From Lacibacter sp. H375 (GTDB lineage Bacteria > Bacteroidota > Bacteroidia > Chitinophagales > Chitinophagaceae): a DNA stretch of 64,000 bases. The notes under the pieces are model-generated. The model made no database searches. It had not been told where the DNA came from and was given only the letters and a program-made list of their open reading frames with translations. A program made the position numbers and the translations under genes. This document shows, piece after piece, positions 27,269-35,391 of the stretch. Within the stretch, counting starts at the first letter, position 1. Every line of letters starts with the position of its first letter. Location of the stretch: the NCBI RefSeq assembly GCF_037892425.1, contig NZ_JBBKTT010000001.1, positions 1,922,001 through 1,986,000 on the forward strand, in the 5' to 3' direction.

Positions 27269-28135
27269 ATGCGCCAACTCAAAATCACAAAATCTATCAC
27301 TAACCGTGAATCGCAGAGTCTTGAAAAGTATCTGCAGGAGATCGGTAAAGTGGAATTAATCAGCCCTGAAGAGGAAGTAAAACTTGCTGAACGGATCAAA
27401 CAAGGTGACCAGCGGGCACTCGACCGTTTAACAAAAGCCAATCTTCGTTTCGTGGTATCTGTAGCTAAACAATACCAAAATCAGGGTCTCTCTCTCCCGG
27501 ATCTTATCAATGAAGGAAATTTAGGATTGATCAAAGCGGCACAACGTTTTGATGAAACCCGTGGTTTTAAATTTATTTCCTACGCCGTTTGGTGGATCAG
27601 GCAAAGTATCCTGCAGGCATTGGCCGAGCAATCAAGAATTGTTCGATTGCCATTGAATAAAGTAGGATTAACCAATCGTATCAACAAAGCCTTCTCACAA
27701 CTTGAGCAGGAGTATGAACGTGAACCTTCAGCAGAAGAACTGGCAGAACTGCTTGAACTTGAAATTGAAGAAGTATCGTCTACACTAAGTATTTCATCAC
27801 GCCACGTAAGTATGGATTCTCCAATGAGTGATGGGGAAGACAATACACTGATGGATGTAATGGAAAACCCAAATGCTGTTGCAACAGATGGTGAGCTTGA
27901 TCACAATGAATCGCTCCGCACAGAAATTACACGTTCTCTTAAAACATTAACGGAACGTCAGCAGGATGTGATCAAGTATTTCTTCGGTATTGGAGTTGAT
28001 CATCCATTGAGTCTAGAAGATATTGGCGAACGCTTCAATCTTACACGTGAGCGTGTACGCCAGATCAAAGACAAAGCAATCAGCAAATTAAAAACCAACA
28101 GCCGTTGCAAACTATTAAAAGGATATTTAGGCTAA
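27269..28135 (+). CDS. rpoD: RNA polymerase primary sigma factor RpoD (Bacteroidota sigma-ABfr type)
   Basis: 288 residues from the ATG at 27269 ([27 protein letters not shown]), which is the conserved start of this family; upstream in-frame ATGs at 27227 and 27263 are rejected. Region 1.2 covers about 10-45, region 2 about 55-125 ([35 protein letters not shown]), region 3 about 130-205, and region 4 about 220-285 with the helix-turn-helix [21 protein letters not shown]. The long N-terminal domain of proteobacterial sigma-70 is absent, as usual in Bacteroidota. It directs housekeeping transcription from TTG/TAnnTTTG promoters. Confidence 0.98.
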   Translation: MRQLKITKSITNRESQSLEKYLQEIGKVELISPEEEVKLAERIKQGDQRALDRLTKANLRFVVSVAKQYQNQGLSLPDLINEGNLGLIKAAQRFDETRGFKFISYAVWWIRQSILQALAEQSRIVRLPLNKVGLTNRINKAFSQLEQEYEREPSAEELAELLELEIEEVSSTLSISSRHVSMDSPMSDGEDNTLMDVMENPNAVATDGELDHNESLRTEITRSLKTLTERQQDVIKYFFGIGVDHPLSLEDIGERFNLTRERVRQIKDKAISKLKTNSRCKLLKGYLG

Positions 28136-28158
28136 TGAAATAAATTTTACACTATTGA

Positions 28159-28185
28159 ACGGGAGCCGAAAGCTCCCGTTTTTTT
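28159..28185 (+). terminator. Intrinsic terminator after rpoD
   Basis: ACGGGAGC (28159-28166) pairs with GCTCCCGT (28172-28179), loop CGAAA, followed by seven T. Confidence 0.92.
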
Positions 28186-28232
28186 ATGCAAGGAGTATTG
28201 AACGTTCAGTTTCATTTATCTTCGTAACCATC

Positions 28233-29867
28233 ATGAACCGGATCGTATCTTATTTGCTCATTGCAGTGATCGCTGCATTATTATTTTTCCATTCGCTTGG
28301 CCGTGTTCCGTTATTTGATTGGGATGAGATCAATTTTGCGGAGAGCGCAAGGGAAATGATCGAGACAGGCAATTACATGCAGGTACAGATCAACTACGAA
28401 CCTTTCTGGGAAAAGCCGCCTTTATTCTTTTGGATGCAGGTTGCAGCCATGAAAGTTTTTGGGGTGAATGAGTTTGCAGCACGGCTACCGAATGCGCTTT
28501 GTGGTATTGCTACTCTGTTGATCCTTTTTGGAATTGGTAAACGTTTACACAATGAAAGGTTTGCTTTCTGGTGGGTATTGATCTATGCAGGCACATTTTT
28601 GCCGCATCTGTATTTCAAAAGCGGCATCATCGATCCCTGGTTTAACCTGTTTATTTTTCTGGGCATCTATTTTCTAAGCCGTTTTCTTTCTGCAAAGGAG
28701 GAACGTCAAAAGTTCATGTCGCATTTAGTTTTATCAGGACTATTTACTGGCATTGCTATTTTAACCAAAGGCCCGGTTGCAGGTTTAGTGGTGTTGTTGA
28801 GTTATGGGCTATTTATTTTGTTTAACCGTGGGAAAGGATGGGTATCGATCAAATATTATCTTATTTGGGGGTTGATCGTTTTACTGGTGACGATGATCTG
28901 GTTTGGCTTAGAGATCGCCCAGCATGGCTGGTGGTTCGTGAATGAATTTATTACTTACCAGATACGTTTGTTCAAAACAAAAGATGCGGGACATGGCGGA
29001 TTTCTGTTGTATCATTTTGTAGTGGTGCTCATCGGTTGTTTCCCAGCCTCATTGTTGATCTTTCGATACAAAAATCAAATCCATGAGAATAAGCATCAGC
29101 AATATTTCCGCATGTTCATGATCGCATCACTGATCGTTATATTAGTGTTGTTTACCATTGTAAAAACAAAGATCGTTCACTACTCATCATTTACTTATTT
29201 ACCGATTGGCTATTTAGCCGCATCAACCGTATACGGTCTGGTTAACAGGACATCGCAATTAAAAGGCTGGCAAAAGTTTGGATTATTATTCCTGGGCATT
29301 ATCTGGAGTATTCTCTTTATCGCATTGCCCTTGATCGGCAATAATATTGAGTGGATAAAACCATTGCTCACCAAAGATGCTTTTGCAATGGGTAATGTGG
29401 AAGCTGATGTGGATTGGAATTATTTCTTAATGATCCCGGGTGTATTGTTTCTTGCAGCAGTAATTGTGAGCAGCATTTGGTTACACCAAAAGAAATTTCA
29501 AAAAGCGATTTTTCTATTATTGATTGCCTGTATTGGCGCAATGCAGGTATTGCTCACATTGTTTACACCACGCATTGAACAATATTCACAACATGCGGCC
29601 ATTGAATTTTACGAATCATTGCAAGGAAAAGATGTGTACATCAAAACACTTGGCTATAAAAGCTATGCTCAGTATTTCTACACACGCATTAAGCCTGATC
29701 TGCGTAAAGAAGCAAAAGATGAGAATTGGTTACTGACCGGCAATGTAGATAAACCCACTTACTTCATCAGCAAGAATACATTTGAAAAAGAAGTAATGAC
29801 CAAACATGCTGATAAACTGGAGATCGTTGGGCGAAAGAATGGATTTGTGTTTTATAAGCGTAAGTAG
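28233..29867 (+). CDS. GT39/ArnT-type membrane glycosyltransferase
   Basis: 544 residues from the ATG at 28233; an in-frame extension starts inside the rpoD terminator and is rejected. After the first helix come DWDEINFAESAREMIETG (Asp31-Glu32 pair) and YEPFWEKPPLFFWMQ, then FAARLPNALCG: the classic first-loop signature of ArnT/PMT-type GT-C enzymes. About eleven more membrane helices and a periplasmic C-terminal domain (about 440-544) follow. ArnT adds aminoarabinose to lipid A; here the sugar and acceptor are unknown. A TTG/TATCTTCG pair (28198-28224) with a 16-base gap could be its promoter. Confidence 0.88.
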   Translation: MNRIVSYLLIAVIAALLFFHSLGRVPLFDWDEINFAESAREMIETGNYMQVQINYEPFWEKPPLFFWMQVAAMKVFGVNEFAARLPNALCGIATLLILFGIGKRLHNERFAFWWVLIYAGTFLPHLYFKSGIIDPWFNLFIFLGIYFLSRFLSAKEERQKFMSHLVLSGLFTGIAILTKGPVAGLVVLLSYGLFILFNRGKGWVSIKYYLIWGLIVLLVTMIWFGLEIAQHGWWFVNEFITYQIRLFKTKDAGHGGFLLYHFVVVLIGCFPASLLIFRYKNQIHENKHQQYFRMFMIASLIVILVLFTIVKTKIVHYSSFTYLPIGYLAASTVYGLVNRTSQLKGWQKFGLLFLGIIWSILFIALPLIGNNIEWIKPLLTKDAFAMGNVEADVDWNYFLMIPGVLFLAAVIVSSIWLHQKKFQKAIFLLLIACIGAMQVLLTLFTPRIEQYSQHAAIEFYESLQGKDVYIKTLGYKSYAQYFYTRIKPDLRKEAKDENWLLTGNVDKPTYFISKNTFEKEVMTKHADKLEIVGRKNGFVFYKRK

Positions 29868-29912
29868 TGTCCTTCATTTTTTTCTTTTAACCTTTCATCA
29901 TTGACTTTATAT

Positions 29913-30608
29913 TTATCCCATCAAACAAAAGATCACCGGTTGCTTATGCAGCTCCGGTATTTGCTTTTTCCATTCAGCCACTGTTTTTGTTTGAATGAAT
30001 TCGTTTGCAGCAGTAAGATTTGCTGCAATGCAGATGCGTGTTTGCGGTTTGCAGCTTTTCAAAATTGTTTCAAGCAATTGATTGTTGCGGTAAGGTGTTT
30101 CAATAAATACCTGTGTACTTTGGAATTTTGCAGATAATTCTTCCAATTGATTCAGCTTTCGTTTACGCTGCGGTTCTTCAATGGGTAAGTAACCAACAAA
30201 TGAAAACTGCTGACCATTCATACCACTTGCCATTAATGCTAATAAGATAGAACTTGGTCCAACCAATGGTTTTACTGTTGCACCAACCTGATGTGCAGCT
30301 TCAACCAACACCTGTCCCGGATCTGCAATGCCCGGACAACCGGCTTCACTGATAATACCAATTGTTTTGCCGGCTTTCAGCTTTTGCATGAACTGGTTCT
30401 TTACCTGTGCTTCTGCTTTATGAATAATGAACCATTCGTAATCATCGATTACAATGGCCTTATCTAATTTTTTCAGGTAACGTCTTGCCGTACGTTCGTT
30501 TTCTACAAAAAAAACATTGCATTGCTTCACCGCATCCAACACATAAGCAGGAATAGCTTGCAGACTTTCATCTTCTAACGGAGCTGGAATTAAATAAACA
30601 ACAGACAA
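29913..30608 (-). CDS. SAM-dependent methyltransferase of the tetrapyrrole-methylase fold, RsmI-like
   Basis: About 231 residues. Motifs: VYLIPAPLEDE at the start, FFVENERTARRYL, SEAGCPGIADPG (RsmI has SDAGTPLISDPG), VGPSSILLALMASG and FSFVGYLP. RsmI makes the 2'-O-methyl group of C1402 in 16S rRNA; this shorter Bacteroidota branch may have that or a related role. No ATG or GTG start fits. I choose TTG 30608; an in-frame TTG at 30638 overlaps a promoter-like TACATTTG box, so it may lie outside the transcript. The EI24 gene ends 10 bases before that box on the same strand. Confidence 0.85.
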   Translation of the reverse strand: MSVVYLIPAPLEDESLQAIPAYVLDAVKQCNVFFVENERTARRYLKKLDKAIVIDDYEWFIIHKAEAQVKNQFMQKLKAGKTIGIISEAGCPGIADPGQVLVEAAHQVGATVKPLVGPSSILLALMASGMNGQQFSFVGYLPIEEPQRKRKLNQLEELSAKFQSTQVFIETPYRNNQLLETILKSCKPQTRICIAANLTAANEFIQTKTVAEWKKQIPELHKQPVIFCLMG

Positions 30609-30635
30609 GTGAATAGAGTTTTGATCAGTAAACAG

Positions 30636-30643
30636 CAAATGTA
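30636..30643 (-). promoter_or_regulatory. Candidate -7 promoter box TACATTTG
   Basis: Exact TAnnTTTG match on the minus strand in the gap between the EI24 gene and the RsmI-like gene. It suggests the methyltransferase has its own promoter and a leader of about 20 bases before TTG 30608. No -33 box was verified. Confidence 0.4.
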
Positions 30644-30647
30644 AGCC

Positions 30648-31409
30648 TTACGGATTATCATCGGGATGATATAAACTCAAGGTAGCAGCAATTACTGCAT
30701 AAGCAGGTGCTAAAACCCAACCAAGAAATGGTACAAGATGCATCAGGAAGAACACCATGCCATTGCCAATCGCCAATCCTTTGCGGTTGCTGATAAACGC
30801 AATGCTTTGCGATGGAGAAAGTTTATGGCGTTCCGTACTGTAATCGAGCATGGAGAAACCATAGTAATAACATTCAACTAAAAATGCAACCAACGGGCTG
30901 ATCCAACCCACCACCGGTATTAATGAAAGCAACAGGATGCTGATAATATAAACTGTTTGCCACAATGTATTGCGCAATGCTAAACGAATGGCCCGCCAGA
31001 TATCGCTCAACAATTGTTTCGTACTGAACGGGTAATCATTTCCTTCAATAATGTTTTCTGTTTTTTCGCTGAGGTATGCAAATACCGGCGAACCAACAAC
31101 AAGGAACAAAAATTTGAATAAAGAGAAATAAAAGAACAGCAGGATCAAACGTACCATAATACTTGCTGTAATAAACAGAAAGTTGAGGAAGCTGTTGTTC
31201 ATTGAATCGAGCCAGCTTTTGATGCCAACTACATTAAACAACCAATCAAGAAAATCACTGCTCGAACTCCAGAATAGCCACATGCCGCCCATGAACAAAA
31301 GCATGTAAACGAAGCCAGGAATGAGGATCCATTTCCATAACTTGTGACGAACAATAAATTGATGCGCCCTGAAATAAGCCTGTATCGATATAACGAGTTC
31401 CTTAAGCAA
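30648..31409 (-). CDS. EI24/CysZ-like membrane protein
   Basis: 253 residues with about five or six membrane segments. The order is an amphipathic N-terminus (LVISIQAYFRAHQFIVRHKLWKW), helices at about 28-50, 75-105, 150-175 and 215-245, and the family word GSPVFAYLSEKTENI. CysZ of this family conducts sulfate in E. coli; no cys gene is nearby, so sulfate transport is a family guess only. The only fitting start is TTG 31409. Divergent from the glycosylase gene with 65 bases between starts. Confidence 0.82.
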   Translation of the reverse strand: MLKELVISIQAYFRAHQFIVRHKLWKWILIPGFVYMLLFMGGMWLFWSSSSDFLDWLFNVVGIKSWLDSMNNSFLNFLFITASIMVRLILLFFYFSLFKFLFLVVGSPVFAYLSEKTENIIEGNDYPFSTKQLLSDIWRAIRLALRNTLWQTVYIISILLLSLIPVVGWISPLVAFLVECYYYGFSMLDYSTERHKLSPSQSIAFISNRKGLAIGNGMVFFLMHLVPFLGWVLAPAYAVIAATLSLYHPDDNP

Positions 31410-31474
31410 ACGATCTGTTTTAAGTTGAATAAATTCCGGTGTGCTTTACAGGCAATGTGGCAAAATACAACAAA

Positions 31475-32101
31475 ATGCAAAAGCTCGGTACAGATTTTTA
31501 TGAGCGAGATGATGTTGTACAGATCGCAAAGGATCTGTTAGGGAAATATATCATCACCAAATTTGATCAGCAAACTACTGTTGGGCGCATTGTTGAAACA
31601 GAAGCTTATGCGGGTATCATTGATAAAGCATCGCATGCATACAATAACCGACGAACTGCAAGAACAGAAGTAATGTTTGGCCCGGCAGGTGTTTCGTATG
31701 TATATCTCTGTTATGGTATTCATCATTTATTCAATGTGGTGTGTAATGTAAAAGATAAACCTGATGCTGTTCTCATTCGGGGTATTGAACCTCTTGAGGG
31801 TATCGATACTATGTTGCAACGATTCAATAGAGAAAAAGCAGACAGTAGTATTGGTCGTGGCCCCGGTAATGTAAGTAAAGCCTTGGGCATCTCAACAAAA
31901 CATACAGGATTACAATTGCAAAGTAAACAGATATGGTTGGCAGAAGACAGTGCGTCAACCTCTTTCAATATTCTTACTTCTCCACGTATTGGTGTTGACT
32001 ATGCAGCCGAGCATGCGCTGTGGTTCTATCGCTTTTTCATTGAAGGGCATCCGCAGGTAAGCAAACATGCACTCAACAATACCGCCGTCTCATTATTCTA
32101 A
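31475..32101 (+). CDS. DNA-3-methyladenine glycosylase (AAG/MPG family)
   Basis: 208 residues from the ATG at 31475 (MQKLGTDFYERDDVVQIAKDLLGK). It removes 3-methyladenine, hypoxanthine and other alkylated purines from DNA. Active-site words are VETEAY (Glu43 activates water, Tyr45 stacks the base), ASHAYNNRR (His54) and LIRGIEP (Arg102), as in human AAG. RTEVMFGPAGVSYVYLCYGIHHLFNVV is the strongly conserved core. An in-frame upstream extension is not needed. Single gene. Confidence 0.95.
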   Translation: MQKLGTDFYERDDVVQIAKDLLGKYIITKFDQQTTVGRIVETEAYAGIIDKASHAYNNRRTARTEVMFGPAGVSYVYLCYGIHHLFNVVCNVKDKPDAVLIRGIEPLEGIDTMLQRFNREKADSSIGRGPGNVSKALGISTKHTGLQLQSKQIWLAEDSASTSFNILTSPRIGVDYAAEHALWFYRFFIEGHPQVSKHALNNTAVSLF

Positions 32102-32146
32102 CTGGCAGAACTTCTGAACTCAGAACTAAAAAACTATATTTATCTC

Positions 32147-33610
32147 ATGGAGTTCGTTAAAAAAAATCAATACCGTATATCTCTTTTATCCGGCATTGTT
32201 TTATCGCTTGCTGCTTATCTGTTTAATCCATTCGGGTTAGATGCAACAGCCAACAAAGCTGTAGCCGTTGCCGTTTTTATGATCACCTGGTGGATAAGTG
32301 AAGCATTGCCCATGCCAGCCGTTGCATTGATTCCATTGGTGTTATTGCCATTGTTCAATGTAAGCACTATGGAAGAAACAGCGAAAGCTTACAGCAACCC
32401 CGTGATCTTTTTATTCATGGGTGGGTTCATGATCGGACTTGCTATTGAAAAATGGAACCTGCATAAACGTATTGCCTTAAGCATTGTACAAAAAACCGGC
32501 ACCAGCGGTAACCGTATCATCCTTGGGTTTATTATTGCCACAGCATTTTTAAGTATGTGGCTCAGCAACACGGCTACAACCATGATGATGTTTCCTATTG
32601 CATTAAGTGTAATTGCAGTAATGAAGGAACATGAGCAGCAAGGTACAAGTCTGGCTAATTTTTCATTGGTTCTAATGCTTGTGATCGCCTATGCCAGTAA
32701 CATCGGTGGTATTTCAACCATCATTGGCACACCGCCAAATGTTGCCTTTGTTGCATTTATCGAAAAGAAATACAATTATGATATTCAGTTTATTGATTGG
32801 ATGTTGGTATGCACGCCGATCGCTATACTCTTACTCATTGCTTTATATTTTGTATTGGTGAAATGGATGTTTCCCAGCCGCATCAGTAACAGTGAGGAAG
32901 CAAATCAATACATCAAGGATGAGATCAAAGCATTGGGCCAAATGTCTGTTGCAGAAAAAAGAGTCCTCATCATTTTTGTTGGCACTGCATTGTTGTGGAT
33001 CACAAAAGACCTGTTGAATCAATTAGGCTGGTTCAAATTGAACGATAGTATGATCGCACTTATTGGTGCGTTGTTTTTATTTGCAACACCTGCAGGCAAA
33101 CAAAAAGAGGATAAAGTATCCATGTTGCTAACGTGGACCGATACCTCAAAAATGGCTTGGGGTATTTTGTTATTGTTTGGTGGCGGTATAGCTCTGGCCA
33201 ATTCATTGGAGCAGGTAGGTGTAATGGCGCAGGTAGGGAAATGGCTGGCCGGGTTCAGTAATATGCACGGACTGGTGCTTGTATTGGTGATCGTTGTCAT
33301 CTGTATTTTCTTAAGCGAAGTAATGAGTAATGTAGCACAGGTAATTGTATTGGCGCCCGTGCTTGGCTCATTGGCTGATGCATTGCATCTTGATCCGCTG
33401 TTGCTTGGTATACCTATGACGCTTGCTGCCAGTGCCGCTTCTATGATGCCCATGGGTACACCGCCGAATGCTATTGTGTTCAGTAGCGGCTACATCAAAT
33501 TAAAAGACATGATCAAAGCGGGTTTTGTAATGAACATTGTAAGCATTATACTTATCAGTTTGTTTTGCTGGTATGTATTACCGTTGGTGATGGCTGTTGT
33601 GGCGAAATAG
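32147..33610 (+). CDS. DASS/SLC13 family sodium:carboxylate symporter
   Basis: 487 residues, about eleven membrane helices. It should import di- or tricarboxylates (succinate, citrate) or sulfate with sodium. The first SNT motif is intact (LSNTATT, residues 140-144). The second, which also binds sodium and substrate, reads SNVAQ at 394-398, with Val in place of Thr. GTPPNVAFVAF and GTPPNAIVFSSG are the paired pseudo-repeat tips typical of the family. Start ATG 32147 is close to the previous stop (46 bases), so it may share a transcript with the glycosylase gene. Confidence 0.93.
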   Translation: MEFVKKNQYRISLLSGIVLSLAAYLFNPFGLDATANKAVAVAVFMITWWISEALPMPAVALIPLVLLPLFNVSTMEETAKAYSNPVIFLFMGGFMIGLAIEKWNLHKRIALSIVQKTGTSGNRIILGFIIATAFLSMWLSNTATTMMMFPIALSVIAVMKEHEQQGTSLANFSLVLMLVIAYASNIGGISTIIGTPPNVAFVAFIEKKYNYDIQFIDWMLVCTPIAILLLIALYFVLVKWMFPSRISNSEEANQYIKDEIKALGQMSVAEKRVLIIFVGTALLWITKDLLNQLGWFKLNDSMIALIGALFLFATPAGKQKEDKVSMLLTWTDTSKMAWGILLLFGGGIALANSLEQVGVMAQVGKWLAGFSNMHGLVLVLVIVVICIFLSEVMSNVAQVIVLAPVLGSLADALHLDPLLLGIPMTLAASAASMMPMGTPPNAIVFSSGYIKLKDMIKAGFVMNIVSIILISLFCWYVLPLVMAVVAK

Positions 33611-33699
33611 AATGATTCTTGCGTGTTTTGTGATTAATCAAGAATTCACATCAGTACTTTCTTCCCGTATATTTAGCGTACACATTTTAACTACTGCAT

Positions 33700-35322
33700 A
33701 TGAAACGTAGAGATTTTCTCCGCAACAGTACATTGGCCGGTGCCACCACATTGGTTGCTGCTGCCTGCAATACCAATACAGAAGAAAAGAAAACAACAGC
33801 GATAGCTGAAGCCGCTGATGATCTGTTTGAATTGAACGAACTGACGATCGATGAAATGCAACAAAAAATGGTGGCGGGTACTTACTCAAGTGAACAACTC
33901 ACCAACTTATACCTGCAACGTATTGCGGCCATTGATAAAAGCGGACCAACGCTCAATTCGGTCATTGAACTGAACCCTGATGCAATGTCGATCGCTAAAC
34001 AAATGGATGCGGAACGTAAAGCCGGCAAACTGCGTGGACCTTTGCACGGCATACCTGTTTTGATCAAGGACAATATTGATACAGCCGATAAAATGATGAC
34101 AACAGCAGGGTCACTTGCATTGGCCGGACATGTTGCAACGAAGGACGCATTTATTGTGACGAAGTTGCGTGAAGCAGGTGCGGTGTTGTTGGGTAAAACA
34201 AATTTATCGGAGTGGGCAAATTTCAGATCAACCAAATCATGTTCGGGTTGGAGTAGTCGAGGTGGGCAAACAAAAAATCCTTACATCCTCGATCATAATC
34301 CATGCGGTTCAAGTTCGGGTTCGGGAGTGGCGGTTGCTGCCAATTTATGTGCGGTGGCAGTGGGTACGGAAACGGATGGATCGGTTACATGTCCTGCATC
34401 GGTAAACGGAACAGTGGGTATTAAACCAACAGTTGGTTTGCTGAGCCGCAGCGGTATCATTCCCATTTCTGCAACACAGGATACAGCTGGTCCGCTTGCA
34501 CGTACGGTAAAAGATGCGGCGATTTTATTAGGGGCAATGACGGGTGTTGATGCGAATGATGTCATCACCAAAGAAAGTGAAGGCAAAGCAGTAACTGATT
34601 ATACAAAGTTTCTTGACGCAAATGCATTAAAAGGAAAACGATTGGGTTTTGAGAAAAAGAAATATGAGAACCAGTTTTTGAATCGGCTACTTGATATAGC
34701 CATTGCACTCATGAAACAACAAGGTGCTGAAATAATTGAACTCGAGTACTTAGATAAACTGAATGAATTAGGGAATGCAGAATTTGAATTGATGAAGTTT
34801 GAATTTAAAGATGGATTGAATAAGTATTTGTCGACTGCTAATGCCTCTGTAAAAACCATTGCTGATGTAATTGCCTTCAACAAAACAAATGAAGACAAGG
34901 TGATGCCCACCTTCAAACAGGAAACAATGGTCATGAGTGAAGCAAAAGCAGGGCTCGACAGTAAGGAATACAAAGAAGCGTTTGAGAAAAGTCATGTTGG
35001 TTCGAAAAAGATCATTGATGCGTTGTTGCAGGAACATAAACTCGATGCATTGTTTGGTTTAACAATGGGGCCTGCCTGCAGCATCGATACGATATATGGA
35101 GATCGTTGGGGTGATGTGTTTCTTACATCGCCTGCAGCAATGAGTGGTTACCCACACATCAGCGTACCATGCGGCATGGTCTATGCATTGCCGGTTGGTC
35201 TTTCGTTTTTCAGCACGGCTTATAAAGAAGGCGAACTGATCGCTCTTGCATATGCGTTTGAACAGGCGGGAAAACACAGGCAAAAGCCGGAGTTTAAGAA
35301 AGCGTTTCTGGACAAGGCATAA
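33700..35322 (+). CDS. Amidase-signature family lipoprotein
   Basis: 540 residues. N-terminus KRRDFLRNSTLAGATTLVAAAC carries twin arginines and a lipobox Cys, so Tat export and lipid anchoring in the periplasm are likely. The Ser-Ser-Lys triad is Lys123 (PVLIKDN), Ser204 (CGSSSGSG) and Ser228 (ETDGSVTCPA), with the typical 24-residue spacing between the serines. The motif around the nucleophile is TDGS rather than the more usual GGS, which is a known subgroup. It hydrolyses amides, possibly peptide or side-chain amides; substrate is unknown. No partner subunits of GatCAB are present, so it is not the tRNA amidotransferase. Confidence 0.93.
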   Translation: MKRRDFLRNSTLAGATTLVAAACNTNTEEKKTTAIAEAADDLFELNELTIDEMQQKMVAGTYSSEQLTNLYLQRIAAIDKSGPTLNSVIELNPDAMSIAKQMDAERKAGKLRGPLHGIPVLIKDNIDTADKMMTTAGSLALAGHVATKDAFIVTKLREAGAVLLGKTNLSEWANFRSTKSCSGWSSRGGQTKNPYILDHNPCGSSSGSGVAVAANLCAVAVGTETDGSVTCPASVNGTVGIKPTVGLLSRSGIIPISATQDTAGPLARTVKDAAILLGAMTGVDANDVITKESEGKAVTDYTKFLDANALKGKRLGFEKKKYENQFLNRLLDIAIALMKQQGAEIIELEYLDKLNELGNAEFELMKFEFKDGLNKYLSTANASVKTIADVIAFNKTNEDKVMPTFKQETMVMSEAKAGLDSKEYKEAFEKSHVGSKKIIDALLQEHKLDALFGLTMGPACSIDTIYGDRWGDVFLTSPAAMSGYPHISVPCGMVYALPVGLSFFSTAYKEGELIALAYAFEQAGKHRQKPEFKKAFLDKA

Positions 35323-35341
35323 CAAAGTATTGGATGTATGG

Positions 35342-35374
35342 TTGAATGGATGACTGCACGCTACAGTAACTTCG
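35342..35374 (+). promoter_or_regulatory. Candidate promoter of the outer-membrane barrel gene
   Basis: TTG at 35342-35344 and TAACTTCG at 35367-35374 are 22 bases apart, and the start codon is 17 bases on. The -7 box differs from TAnnTTTG only in C for T. Confidence 0.5.
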
Positions 35375-35391
35375 CCACTCAAAAAAGATCG

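Noticed and set aside
28155-28232. Upstream extension of the GT39 gene
   Set aside because: It starts inside the rpoD terminator stem; ATG 28233 gives a normal membrane N-terminus.
33019-33453. Minus-strand open frame of 144 codons inside the DASS transporter gene
   Set aside because: Shadow of a membrane protein gene; no start context or motif.
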